Below, in pieces: positions 1-6,309 of a DNA stretch of 7,324 bases. Under the pieces are notes generated by a model. The model saw only the letters and a list, made by a program, of their open reading frames with translations. It was not told the origin of the DNA and searched no databases. A program made the translations under genes and the position numbers. The DNA comes from Limnochordia bacterium (GTDB taxonomy: Bacteria > Bacillota > Limnochordia > Darwinibacteriales > SLO01), in NCBI GenBank assembly GCA_007132635.1, contig SLOG01000406.1, positions 1 to 7,324 on the forward strand, written 5' to 3'. Each line of letters opens with the position of its first letter. Position 1 is the first letter of the stretch.

Positions 1-186
1 GGCTGCCTGGGCAGCCAAAGCCTGCTTCCCTTCGGGACGCCCGACGAGATTAGAGCCGAAGTAACCCAACTCCGAGAGCGCGTCGGCAACGGAGGGGGCC
101 TCATCATGGCCGCGGCCAAGCCCCTGCAGCCGGAGACGCCCACGGAGAATGCCGTAGCGCTGTATGAAGCCTTTGTCGGCCTCTGA
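1..186 (+). CDS. C-terminal end of a uroporphyrinogen decarboxylase (URO-D) family protein, partial
   Basis: Frame 1 is open from the first base and ends at TGA 184-186, giving 61 residues with no start in the window. The reading contains FGTPDEIRAEV, then a GGGLI strand, then PLQPETPTENAVALYEAF. This is the ending typical of the URO-D superfamily: a GTPEEI-type helix, a GGG-hydrophobic last barrel strand, and a P-x-TP-x-EN-x-x-A-x-Y-E-A helix. The superfamily covers HemE and the cobamide-dependent methyltransferases (MtaA/MtbA type, and the URO-D-like proteins common in anaerobes). The last strand and helix cannot separate a haem enzyme from a methyltransferase. The sequence lacks the usual HemE ending, so a URO-D-like methyltransferase is slightly favoured (inference). 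It converges with the minus-strand kinase gene, whose stop lies only 5 bases away. Confidence 0.8.
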   Translation, partial: GCLGSQSLLPFGTPDEIRAEVTQLRERVGNGGGLIMAAAKPLQPETPTENAVALYEAFVGL

Positions 187-191
187 CGTCG

Positions 192-1091
192 CTAAAAAGC
201 GATCTGCAGCAACGCCAGCGCGCGGTGCCCTTCGGCGGCAAAGCCGAAGAACGAGTTCGCTGTACCCCAGACGACGGCCCCCAAAGCGTACTGCACTCGC
301 AGCACGCCCAGTTGCGCGGGCCAATGGGCCGGTGGATGCTGCCAACCGTATCCTGACAAGAGGGCATCGACCAACGACGGTTGGTCGATCCACTCCCAAT
401 GGGGATAGCGGCTGAATTCAACGGCGCGGACATCCCATGCAGAGAACTCAAAGTCAATAACCCCTGTCAACCCCTGCTGAGGAAGGACCAACCAGTTGTC
501 TGGCCCGTAGTCGCGGTGGCATGGCACCGGCGGCTCGTCAGCAAACACGGACACGCGCCGCCGAGCCTTGACCACCAAAGCGGCTTCATCGCCGTTCAGC
601 AGACCGGCTTCTGCAGCCTCTCTCTCTAGTCGCACAAACTCTCGTTCCACGTAGTCGGCACCGTCCGTCACGTACTCTCCCTCAGGACTGCCGTCTCGGC
701 GGCAGGGGCCGAAAAACTCCCCCTGCGCTTGCGCGTGAAACGGAAGCAAAGCCTGGCCCGCATGGCGCCAGACGTCCAATCTGGCCGCAAACCCTAAGTC
801 TGCATCACGAGCTGTGGTGCCTGGCAGAGCCGTCACCAAGATAGCCAGGGGGTCGGACGAACTGACTGCCACCAGGTGCGGCGTGGCGCACCCGAATCCC
901 TGTGCCCACTGTTCATAGCCGTGGACCTCTCGTACCCAATCCGATGGGTCTGTATAAAACTTTGCGTAAAACCTCTCGGTAGGGGTTTGGACACCGAGCA
1001 CCGACGCTCGGCCGTGGATCCGTTCATCATCGCCGAGCCGTTCGCACGGACCCAGAACAGAGCGGCACCAGGCGAGCCGTTCATCCTGCAT
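192..1091 (-). CDS. Aminoglycoside phosphotransferase (APH)-fold kinase, substrate unknown
   Basis: This 299-residue protein belongs to the APH/choline-kinase superfamily, which transfers the ATP gamma-phosphate to a small-molecule hydroxyl in the cytoplasm. The catalytic loop is HRDYGPDNW (H192, D194, N199), the family's H-x-D-x4-N motif. VIDFE follows, with D213 as the metal-binding aspartate of the DFG position. K44 in FYAKFY is the likely nucleotide-binding lysine, with an acidic helix after it (E55 or E60). The length is normal. The ATG at 1091 lies 3 bases after the stop of the regulator gene, and an AGAGGA ribosome site at 1099-1104 leaves a 7-base spacer, which supports this start and co-transcription. 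The superfamily includes antibiotic, homoserine, choline and sugar kinases; nothing here identifies the substrate, and a resistance role should not be assumed. It is the last gene of the three-gene unit. Confidence 0.85.
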   Translation of the reverse strand: MQDERLAWCRSVLGPCERLGDDERIHGRASVLGVQTPTERFYAKFYTDPSDWVREVHGYEQWAQGFGCATPHLVAVSSSDPLAILVTALPGTTARDADLGFAARLDVWRHAGQALLPFHAQAQGEFFGPCRRDGSPEGEYVTDGADYVEREFVRLEREAAEAGLLNGDEAALVVKARRRVSVFADEPPVPCHRDYGPDNWLVLPQQGLTGVIDFEFSAWDVRAVEFSRYPHWEWIDQPSLVDALLSGYGWQHPPAHWPAQLGVLRVQYALGAVVWGTANSFFGFAAEGHRALALLQIAF

Positions 1092-1094
1092 GAG

Positions 1095-1799
1095 TTAGTC
1101 CTCTCCCTCCAACGCGGCTTCGTCCAGCACCACGATCTCTCTAGCGCTGATAAGCCGGATCACCCCGGCATCCTGCAGACGGCCTAGCTTCCGACTGACC
1201 GTTTCTCTTGTCACACCCAGATACTGAGCCATGTCCTCGCGGCTTAGAGGCAGCCGCAGTACGATTACGCCCTGGTCTCGCTGCCCCAGCTGCCGAGCCC
1301 AATCGCGGAGCAGCCGGCGCAGGCGTCTTTCCGCGTCCGGATTGCCCAAACTCTCCACTAGATCCTCGAGCCGCTGCATGCGCTCGCCAATGACCTCCAA
1401 CAGCCTTAGAGCCAAAGAAGGGTGCGCCATCAGATAGGCGTCAAAATCTCCTTTGGCGATGGTACAGAGTTCAGCATCTGTCAGGGCCACGGCATCATTG
1501 ACGTGAGCTGCTGCCTTCAACAGGGCCGTCTCGCCTAGCGTATCGCCTTCACCAAAGAGGTGCAGAATGTGTTCACGCCCATCGGCATCGTTACGGGTCA
1601 CCTTCACCGTCCCCGTGTTGACAATGAACAGAGTATCCGATGGATCGCCGACGCGGAAAATGGCGACCCCTTTGGCCACCCTTCGCCGCTTAACTAATGC
1701 ATGGATAGGTGCCAGCTCGTCGGATGTAAGTCGAGCGAAAATACTGACCTTTTCCACACAGGAATCATGGTCACAATCATCGCAGTGCTGCTGGTTCAT
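1095..1799 (-). CDS. Crp/Fnr family transcriptional regulator with a possible Fe-S cluster
   Basis: This 234-residue protein has the usual Crp/Fnr plan: an N-terminal cyclic-nucleotide-binding-type beta barrel (about 18-125), a dimerisation helix (about 126-155) and a C-terminal winged helix. The start is rich in cysteine: C6-x2-C9-x4-C14. C112, in AELCTIAKGDF, sits where E. coli FNR has C122 (VCEIPFETL). Four cysteines arranged this way suggest an oxygen- or NO-labile [4Fe-4S] cluster, although the last N-terminal spacing is x4 rather than the x5 of E. coli FNR. The recognition helix reads TRETVSRKLGRL (R198, E199, S202, R203), combining the Crp-type R-E with the FNR-type S-R. The gene starts 42 bases after the Fe-S repair gene and runs into the kinase gene. 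It probably regulates its own unit through the palindrome at 2593-2608 (inference). It could instead be a DNR/NnrR-like NO sensor. Confidence 0.9.
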   Translation of the reverse strand: MNQQHCDDCDHDSCVEKVSIFARLTSDELAPIHALVKRRRVAKGVAIFRVGDPSDTLFIVNTGTVKVTRNDADGREHILHLFGEGDTLGETALLKAAAHVNDAVALTDAELCTIAKGDFDAYLMAHPSLALRLLEVIGERMQRLEDLVESLGNPDAERRLRRLLRDWARQLGQRDQGVIVLRLPLSREDMAQYLGVTRETVSRKLGRLQDAGVIRLISAREIVVLDEAALEGED

Positions 1800-1841
1800 C
1801 CAGCACCCCCGATTCTCCTGCTCTGCCTCATCACCGCTGCA

Positions 1842-2537
1842 CTACCGTACTGCAGCACTCCCCCTTCGCACCTGAGGAAAGAGCAGATTGTTCTCTAAGT
1901 GTATATGCTGAAACAAATCTCCCTCCAAAGCCTCCAGTTTCTGGTACAAGAGAGAAAACGTGGTGCAGCCATCTGCCGGTACCTGGTAGTCGTCGGTCAC
2001 CCGGCGAAGGCACTTGAGCACCGAACCAGCTGTGTCGTGTTCGGACTCGGTCTTAGCCATCACTGCCTCGGCCAGGGCATACTTCTCGTCATGGAACAGC
2101 GGAAACAGAGTCTTTTCTTCTTTAATGAGATGCTGCTCCAGTTCGATGCGAAGCTGCCCGAACAGCGAGTGCACTTCGCTAAGCGCCTCGCCGTGCCGCT
2201 GGCCGTGTGCCCGCAGCACCGTAGTCGTGAGTTCAGCAACAGCCGGCAGCTCCCGCTTAACAAACGTATGGTGCTTGTCCACGATGTAGTCGATCAGCCC
2301 TGCTATAGACAGTGCTGTGACATCCACCCCATCCTCATCGGGGCGCCCTGCCGACGCGTTGGCGGCCAAGGCCGCCACGATCTGATCGGCGGCAGCTCCC
2401 GCTTCCTGCAAGGCCTCCTCAAGCGTACGGCTCCCGCCGCAGCAGAAATCCACCCCATAGGAGCGAAACACTCGATCGGCCCCCGGTACACTCAATACAA
2501 CGTCGCCTAATGTCTGTGTTTTATCTAGGGCTTCCAT
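1842..2537 (-). CDS. ric: Iron-sulfur cluster repair di-iron protein (RIC; YtfE/ScdA family)
   Basis: This 231-residue cytoplasmic protein has the two-part structure of the RIC family, which restores Fe-S clusters damaged by nitric oxide or oxidants. Residues 1-60 are the ScdA N-terminal domain (DUF542) with the hallmark DFCCGGSRTLEEA (C32, C33). Residues about 75-225 form a hemerythrin-like four-helix bundle. Its likely di-iron ligands are H89 or H90 (DKHH), H136 and E140 (EQHLIKEE), H167 (ESEHD), and H211 and E215 (QHIHLENNLLFP). The spacing from H136 onward matches E. coli YtfE exactly with a constant offset. ATG 2535-2537 follows a GGGGGG tract 10 bases upstream, an acceptable ribosome site. 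It is first in the unit and is followed by the Crp/Fnr gene, fitting NO- or oxygen-responsive control. Homologues are called ytfE, scdA, dnrN or norA. Confidence 0.94.
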   Translation of the reverse strand: MEALDKTQTLGDVVLSVPGADRVFRSYGVDFCCGGSRTLEEALQEAGAAADQIVAALAANASAGRPDEDGVDVTALSIAGLIDYIVDKHHTFVKRELPAVAELTTTVLRAHGQRHGEALSEVHSLFGQLRIELEQHLIKEEKTLFPLFHDEKYALAEAVMAKTESEHDTAGSVLKCLRRVTDDYQVPADGCTTFSLLYQKLEALEGDLFQHIHLENNLLFPQVRRGSAAVR

Positions 2538-2565
2538 ATTTGTGATACCCCCCTTAACAGCTTAA

Positions 2566-2594
2566 ACTCTACAGCACAAAGGAGGGTGTGTCTG
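2566..2594 (-). promoter_or_regulatory. Candidate sigma-70-type promoter of the Fe-S repair/regulator/kinase unit
   Basis: On the minus strand CAGACA (2594-2589) and TAGAGT (2571-2566) each match the -35 and -10 consensus at four of six positions and are separated by exactly 17 bases. Transcription would begin near 2559, leaving a leader of about 22 bases. The palindrome centre would then be at -41.5, the standard class II activator position, overlapping the -35. Weak hexamers are normal for activator-dependent promoters. The hexamers alone would not be convincing; the spacing to the palindrome is what supports the call. Confidence 0.5.
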
Positions 2595-2608
2595 TGATCC
2601 GGATCACA
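2593..2608. promoter_or_regulatory. Perfect 16-bp palindrome, predicted Crp/Fnr-type operator
   Basis: TGTGATCCGGATCACA is its own reverse complement. It fits the E. coli CRP consensus TGTGA-N6-TCACA exactly and also contains the FNR core TGAT-N4-ATCA. It lies in the 77-base gap between the membrane glycosyltransferase stop and the Fe-S repair start, centred at 2600.5. The regulator two positions downstream has a recognition helix mixing Crp and FNR contact residues, so it is the natural candidate to bind here (inference). On the minus strand no T-run follows the inverted repeat, which argues against a terminator. Confidence 0.8.
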
Positions 2609-2614
2609 TCGCGA

Positions 2615-4261
2615 TCACGGAGACCACTCCGGTACCCGCTGGTAAACCCCATATTGCCATTCGCGATGCACAAGGTAGAAGTTACTGCGCAGATACCGAC
2701 TCAGCAGAAACACGCCCGTGCTCTGCATGCTGGCGTTGGGTTCGTGATGGAAGTGCTCGGGCGCATACCATAGCACAATATGTTCAACATCAGCTGCCTC
2801 CAGTTCTGCAATGATCTCCTCCTGAATCGGACGCGTGTCTGCCAAACCTGGGTGCAGCTCATGGTACTTGGTCGCGATGGGCCGGTCAACTAGGAAGTAG
2901 TACATGACATCGTTGACAAAGATACGGTCATGAAATATATTCCCGACAAACACGGGGTCATCGGGTTCGGTTCGCTGCTGCAGAGCCTCGATCGCGGGCT
3001 CGTAATGCACGAAGTGTGGATATCCGTAGATGCCGCGGGCTCGTTCGAGCTGAAATGCGTACATGCCTGAGGGAGCCTCGTGGGTAAACAGCGTCAATAG
3101 GCCCGGGACTTCCGTCCTTAGATTCGCCACTTTCTGCCGCACCGGGTACAGCACCAGACAGACAAGCGAGGCGATCACCACTACCTGTGTCAAGCGCTTA
3201 GCAGGGCCTATTCGCTTCCCACGGTACACCGCATCAAGCAGCAGTCCGATGCCAACCAGCACCGGAATCATTGTAGGCATGACATGAGAAATATCTGACC
3301 GCACTGCCGCTTGGTTAAAGAAGAGCAAGCCCAGCAGAAACATGTGCACAACAGCCCACCAGTGGACCGACGTCACCGCCTCCTGCCGATGGCGAAGCCA
3401 TTTCGCACCAACGAATAGGAGTGCGATCAGCCCAATCACAAAAGGCACGTAGTACTGAAAGTGGTTGAACACTTCTAGGAGACTCCGCTGCTGCCAATTC
3501 GGAAGCAGCAGCGGCGGATACGGCAGCCAGCGAACCTCAGGAAAGATCCGCAGCGGGAAATTAATGAGGATGTCATAGAGCACGCCGGGTCCGACATTCA
3601 CTACATAGTAGACAAAGGGCGGTACAAAGGCAAGCGCAGTGCCTCCCACGTAATGGGCCATGTGCGAGAAAAACGTGGTGCGTTTAAATGTCCACAGAAA
3701 CGGAATCAAGACAAGAAGCTGCGCGAACAAGGCATAACCGCCTAGGTCGTGACGAAAGAGGGGCGAAACGCCCAAAAAGAGACCGCAGTAGAGCAGCAGG
3801 CGGCGATCCTGCTCGCGAAAAAACCGAATAAGGAAATACGAGCTCGCCATCGCCAAGAGAACAGCCGTTGGCACGGGGGCACCGTGAAACCCGAAATAGT
3901 CGAGCTGTATCACCGTCGCTAAGCCTAACACCGCTGCTAGTTTGGACGACACTAGGTAAGCACTGAGCTTGAATACCGTGACTCCCAGAAAAAACGACGT
4001 TAATAACGACACAACACGCGCCGTCAAAACGGACACACCAAACAGCTCGAACGCAGCGGCCAGCAGGTGAAATTGCCCGGGGCCATAGATCGACCAGAAG
4101 TCGCGATACGGCACATCGCCGAGAAACACGCGCAGGGCGCCGACCAAGACCAATCCCTCATCATAGATGTTGATATTCTTGTTGAACCCGATGACCAAGT
4201 ACACCAACATGGCGGCATAAACATAGAGCTGTTTCTTGCGCAGAAACTGAATCAAAGTCAT
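2615..4261 (-). CDS. Multi-pass GT-C-type membrane glycosyltransferase (GT39/ArnT/RgtA-like)
   Basis: This 548-residue protein has about ten hydrophobic segments up to residue 372, then a soluble, probably extracytoplasmic C-terminal domain (about 375-548). After the first membrane helix comes NIYDEG with D34-E35, the acidic pair in the first outer loop that marks GT-C enzymes using polyprenyl-phosphate sugars, followed by YRDFWSIYGPG. Further polar clusters are FRHD (169-172) and VRSDISHVMP (R321, D323, H326). It would transfer a sugar from a polyprenyl carrier to a surface glycan or lipid; donor and acceptor are unknown. It is the last gene of the membrane operon, 5 bases after the DUF362 stop. 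The ATG at 4261 lies only 1 base after the GGGGG ribosome tract, while the TTG at codon 3 (4253-4255) would have a normal 7-base spacer, so the true start may be two codons in. Confidence 0.82.
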   Translation of the reverse strand: MTLIQFLRKKQLYVYAAMLVYLVIGFNKNINIYDEGLVLVGALRVFLGDVPYRDFWSIYGPGQFHLLAAAFELFGVSVLTARVVSLLTSFFLGVTVFKLSAYLVSSKLAAVLGLATVIQLDYFGFHGAPVPTAVLLAMASSYFLIRFFREQDRRLLLYCGLFLGVSPLFRHDLGGYALFAQLLVLIPFLWTFKRTTFFSHMAHYVGGTALAFVPPFVYYVVNVGPGVLYDILINFPLRIFPEVRWLPYPPLLLPNWQQRSLLEVFNHFQYYVPFVIGLIALLFVGAKWLRHRQEAVTSVHWWAVVHMFLLGLLFFNQAAVRSDISHVMPTMIPVLVGIGLLLDAVYRGKRIGPAKRLTQVVVIASLVCLVLYPVRQKVANLRTEVPGLLTLFTHEAPSGMYAFQLERARGIYGYPHFVHYEPAIEALQQRTEPDDPVFVGNIFHDRIFVNDVMYYFLVDRPIATKYHELHPGLADTRPIQEEIIAELEAADVEHIVLWYAPEHFHHEPNASMQSTGVFLLSRYLRSNFYLVHREWQYGVYQRVPEWSP

Positions 4262-4266
4262 TCCCC

Positions 4267-5349
4267 CTACTGGTCATATTTGGTGAACAGGCGTCCCCAT
4301 TTGGATTCACGCTCCCACTGGCTCACTATGCGCTGGCCTTTCACTGGGTACCAAAGCTTATCGTGGTAGAGGTACGACCCGAAGATAAACCCGTAGACAA
4401 GGAATGTCTGAAAAAACAACCGCTGGAGGTGCTTTAACGGCCCAAACCACAAAAGGTCACCCACGCGGCTGGCGGCGTTGTCTCCGACCGTGAACCCATA
4501 GTTGACGGCTTCAATATCGATCCCTTCCACAGAGATCTCCTGGATGCGTCCCACCCCTAGCCCCGCCTCGTGGGCCAAGCGAATATAGTCAATGGACATA
4601 GGATCAAAGCCCATCATTTTCGCCGCTACGGCGTCAATGGCAACGGAATCCTCACCAGCCAAAATGTAGTCCTTTTCCACAGGAGTCATCGTGCGCGGGC
4701 CCGGCCCTCGACCCGCCGTGGTGCCGTCCATCACTGTGAAGATGCCGCTGTGGATATCCTTTTGGATGCGCAGCAGGTCTACCAGCGTCTCATGGATATG
4801 ACTGTGACAATAGTGCCGGTCGTTGTTCAGCAGGCCGCCAAAGGCGTTTTTCATAGCTCCCGTGGTCGTTGTATAGATATGGCACTTTGTGGTAGGCAGG
4901 TGGACTACGTTCTTATCGAAAAAGAAATCGGGGATTAGGATCCCTTTGGGAAAGATCCTGTCGAGAATCAGAAGCTCTTCTTTGGGTTCATACACTACCC
5001 ACTGCATGTCTTCTGAGCGGAAATTATACTTCACCGGCAGCTGGTACTTCGCAAAAAGAGGACGGTATTTGTTGAAGCGCTCGCCTTTGTAGGCGTCCGT
5101 CACTACCGTTTTGTTCTGTACACAAGTCAAGTCATCAAACCCCAGGCTCTGCAGGCCGAGAATCGTGCCTTCCAACTGCCACGGTGTGGTGTTGGCTCCC
5201 GGGTACGGAAAATGCCAGGAAATATTGTTCTTCAAGATAGTCTCCCGAGTTGAGTCGAGAGCATCGCCACAACCGGCATCCGCCAGCAGCGTCTGATAGT
5301 CCTCGACCACCGTCTCCGGCGATGTTTTTCTTACTACAACCGTACTCAT
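4267..5349 (-). CDS. DUF362 domain protein, function unknown
   Basis: This 360-residue protein carries the DUF362 core: a strand ending in VVHLPTTKCH (148-157), then TTGAMKNAFGGL (162-173), then a histidine-rich NNDRHYCHSHIHE (175-187), the DGT turn at D208, and GEDSVAIDAVAAKMMGFDP (232-250), the strongest family signature. There is no ferredoxin domain, unlike many DUF362 proteins; the scattered cysteines (27, 76, 156, 181) do not form a cluster motif. A hydrophobic stretch at about 311-327 followed by a basic, aromatic tail could bind the membrane. ATG 5349 shares ATGA with the stop of the flippase-like gene (4-base overlap), with an AAGGAG site 11 bases upstream, so translation is probably coupled. 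The family has no settled biochemical role. Its place between lipid-carrier genes suggests a redox or modification step on the same lipid (inference). Confidence 0.85.
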   Translation of the reverse strand: MSTVVVRKTSPETVVEDYQTLLADAGCGDALDSTRETILKNNISWHFPYPGANTTPWQLEGTILGLQSLGFDDLTCVQNKTVVTDAYKGERFNKYRPLFAKYQLPVKYNFRSEDMQWVVYEPKEELLILDRIFPKGILIPDFFFDKNVVHLPTTKCHIYTTTTGAMKNAFGGLLNNDRHYCHSHIHETLVDLLRIQKDIHSGIFTVMDGTTAGRGPGPRTMTPVEKDYILAGEDSVAIDAVAAKMMGFDPMSIDYIRLAHEAGLGVGRIQEISVEGIDIEAVNYGFTVGDNAASRVGDLLWFGPLKHLQRLFFQTFLVYGFIFGSYLYHDKLWYPVKGQRIVSQWERESKWGRLFTKYDQ

Positions 5350-6308
5350 TGCCTATTCGACTCCTTTCTCAGGCGCCGTTCGGCGAGATAGAGCGCCGCC
5401 GCCCCGATCAGAACTCCCAACCACAACGTGGAGAACCGCGTGATCAAGGCTGCTGCAGCTGCCATCTCGCCGCTGAGGCCCGCCAAGATCAGCAGCCCGA
5501 TGATACTGCCTTCGGCCGCTCCTAAGCCACCCGGCAGTGTGGATACTGCGCCCACCAGCGAAGAAAAAGCGACAGCGAAGATGGATGCCAGAACGGATAT
5601 GTCGCCACCCATGCCGACGACCGCCAAGTACACGATCAGCCCTTCCAGACCCCAGGACACGACTCCCAGCGCAACGGCCAAGAACAGCGGCCCCGGCTGC
5701 AGAAACTTGCGCGTGTTTACGTAGAAGCTCTCCACGCTTGCCCCTAGAGCCGGCCCCCGCAGGCGAGTCGCTGTGCGCTGCAGAAAGCTTGCCAACAACC
5801 GGTTGTGGAGAGCGCCCACAAGCCCGATCAAGCCTAGGGCAATAAAGGCCATCAGATACAAGCCGTGGGCAAACGCAGCCGCACCAATGACGGCAAGGAT
5901 GCCGACGGAGATACTGTCCGAGACCCGCTCGGCCAAAACGATGGACGAGGTAACGCTGACAGGAGCACCCATGTGTTCCTTCATAAGATAGCATTTCAGA
6001 AGCTCGCCCACTTTACCGGGGGTCACGGTCATGCTCAATCCACTGGCAAAGATCAAACGGCTCATGCTGGGTTTGGGATGCAGGTCCGCCAACCGGAGGT
6101 AGTAGCTCCACTTGACATAACGCAGAATATAGTTCAAGGGGGCTAAAAGCAAGATGATGGGCAGCAGGGGCCAATAAAATCCGGCCATCGCGGCGCCAAC
6201 GGCGGGAGCGTCGGAGAGGACGAGCACACCGGCAACAACTACGAGGCCAAAGACCAGTCCCGTAAGAAAGGGCCGACGGTAGCGGGTAAGAAAGCTGTCC
6301 CTAGACAT
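5346..6308 (-). CDS. Flippase-like membrane protein, LPG_synthase_TM (UPF0104) family
   Basis: This 320-residue protein has about eight membrane segments and no soluble MprF-type domain, so it is the stand-alone form of the lysylphosphatidylglycerol synthase TM domain family (PF03706; AglD/YbhN-like). Family motifs appear in order: an R-x2-KW-x-YYLR cluster (63-72), TPGKVGELLK (96-105), LAERVSDS (125-132), LPGGLGAAEG (258-267) and ITRFSTLW (289-296). The family is thought to move or handle amphipathic lipids and is often found beside polyprenyl-linked glycosylation genes. ATG 6308 follows a GGAGG site (6316-6320) with a 7-base spacer, and only one base separates it from the UbiA stop. It overlaps the DUF362 gene by 4 bases. 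Transport of a polyprenyl-linked sugar is inferred from context, not shown. Confidence 0.87.
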   Translation of the reverse strand: MSRDSFLTRYRRPFLTGLVFGLVVVAGVLVLSDAPAVGAAMAGFYWPLLPIILLLAPLNYILRYVKWSYYLRLADLHPKPSMSRLIFASGLSMTVTPGKVGELLKCYLMKEHMGAPVSVTSSIVLAERVSDSISVGILAVIGAAAFAHGLYLMAFIALGLIGLVGALHNRLLASFLQRTATRLRGPALGASVESFYVNTRKFLQPGPLFLAVALGVVSWGLEGLIVYLAVVGMGGDISVLASIFAVAFSSLVGAVSTLPGGLGAAEGSIIGLLILAGLSGEMAAAAALITRFSTLWLGVLIGAAALYLAERRLRKESNRQ

Positions 6309-6309
6309 G

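Noticed and set aside
189..202. Small inverted repeat TCGCT-AAAA-AGCGA across the convergent stops, considered as a shared terminator
   Set aside because: The stem is only 5 bp and no T-run follows it in either direction, so it is too weak to call.
230..249. Inverted repeat CTTCGGC / GCCGAAG with a 6-base loop
   Set aside because: It lies within the kinase coding sequence (FFGFAAEG region), has no T-tract, and is explained by codon choice in GC-rich sequence.
192..1091. Calling the APH-fold gene an antibiotic resistance determinant
   Set aside because: The catalytic motifs are shared by many metabolic kinases, and no mobile element or resistance context is present.
876..1187. Plus-strand open frame spanning the regulator-kinase junction
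   Set aside because: It is antisense to two convincing genes and has no recognisable domain.
1899..2510. 203-residue plus-strand open frame opposite the Fe-S repair gene
   Set aside because: It is wholly antisense to a gene with clear family motifs, and its translation shows no domain, only a composition expected from reading the complement of the hemerythrin-like codons.
2593..2608. The palindrome read as a rho-independent terminator of the membrane operon
   Set aside because: On the minus strand it is followed by GACACACCCTCC with no T-run, the stem would be only 6 bp, and the sequence matches a Crp/Fnr operator much better.
5353..5994. 213-residue minus-strand frame inside the flippase-like gene
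   Set aside because: It is a shifted frame of a gene with strong membrane-family motifs, and its arginine/glycine/cysteine-rich translation is typical of an out-of-frame reading.
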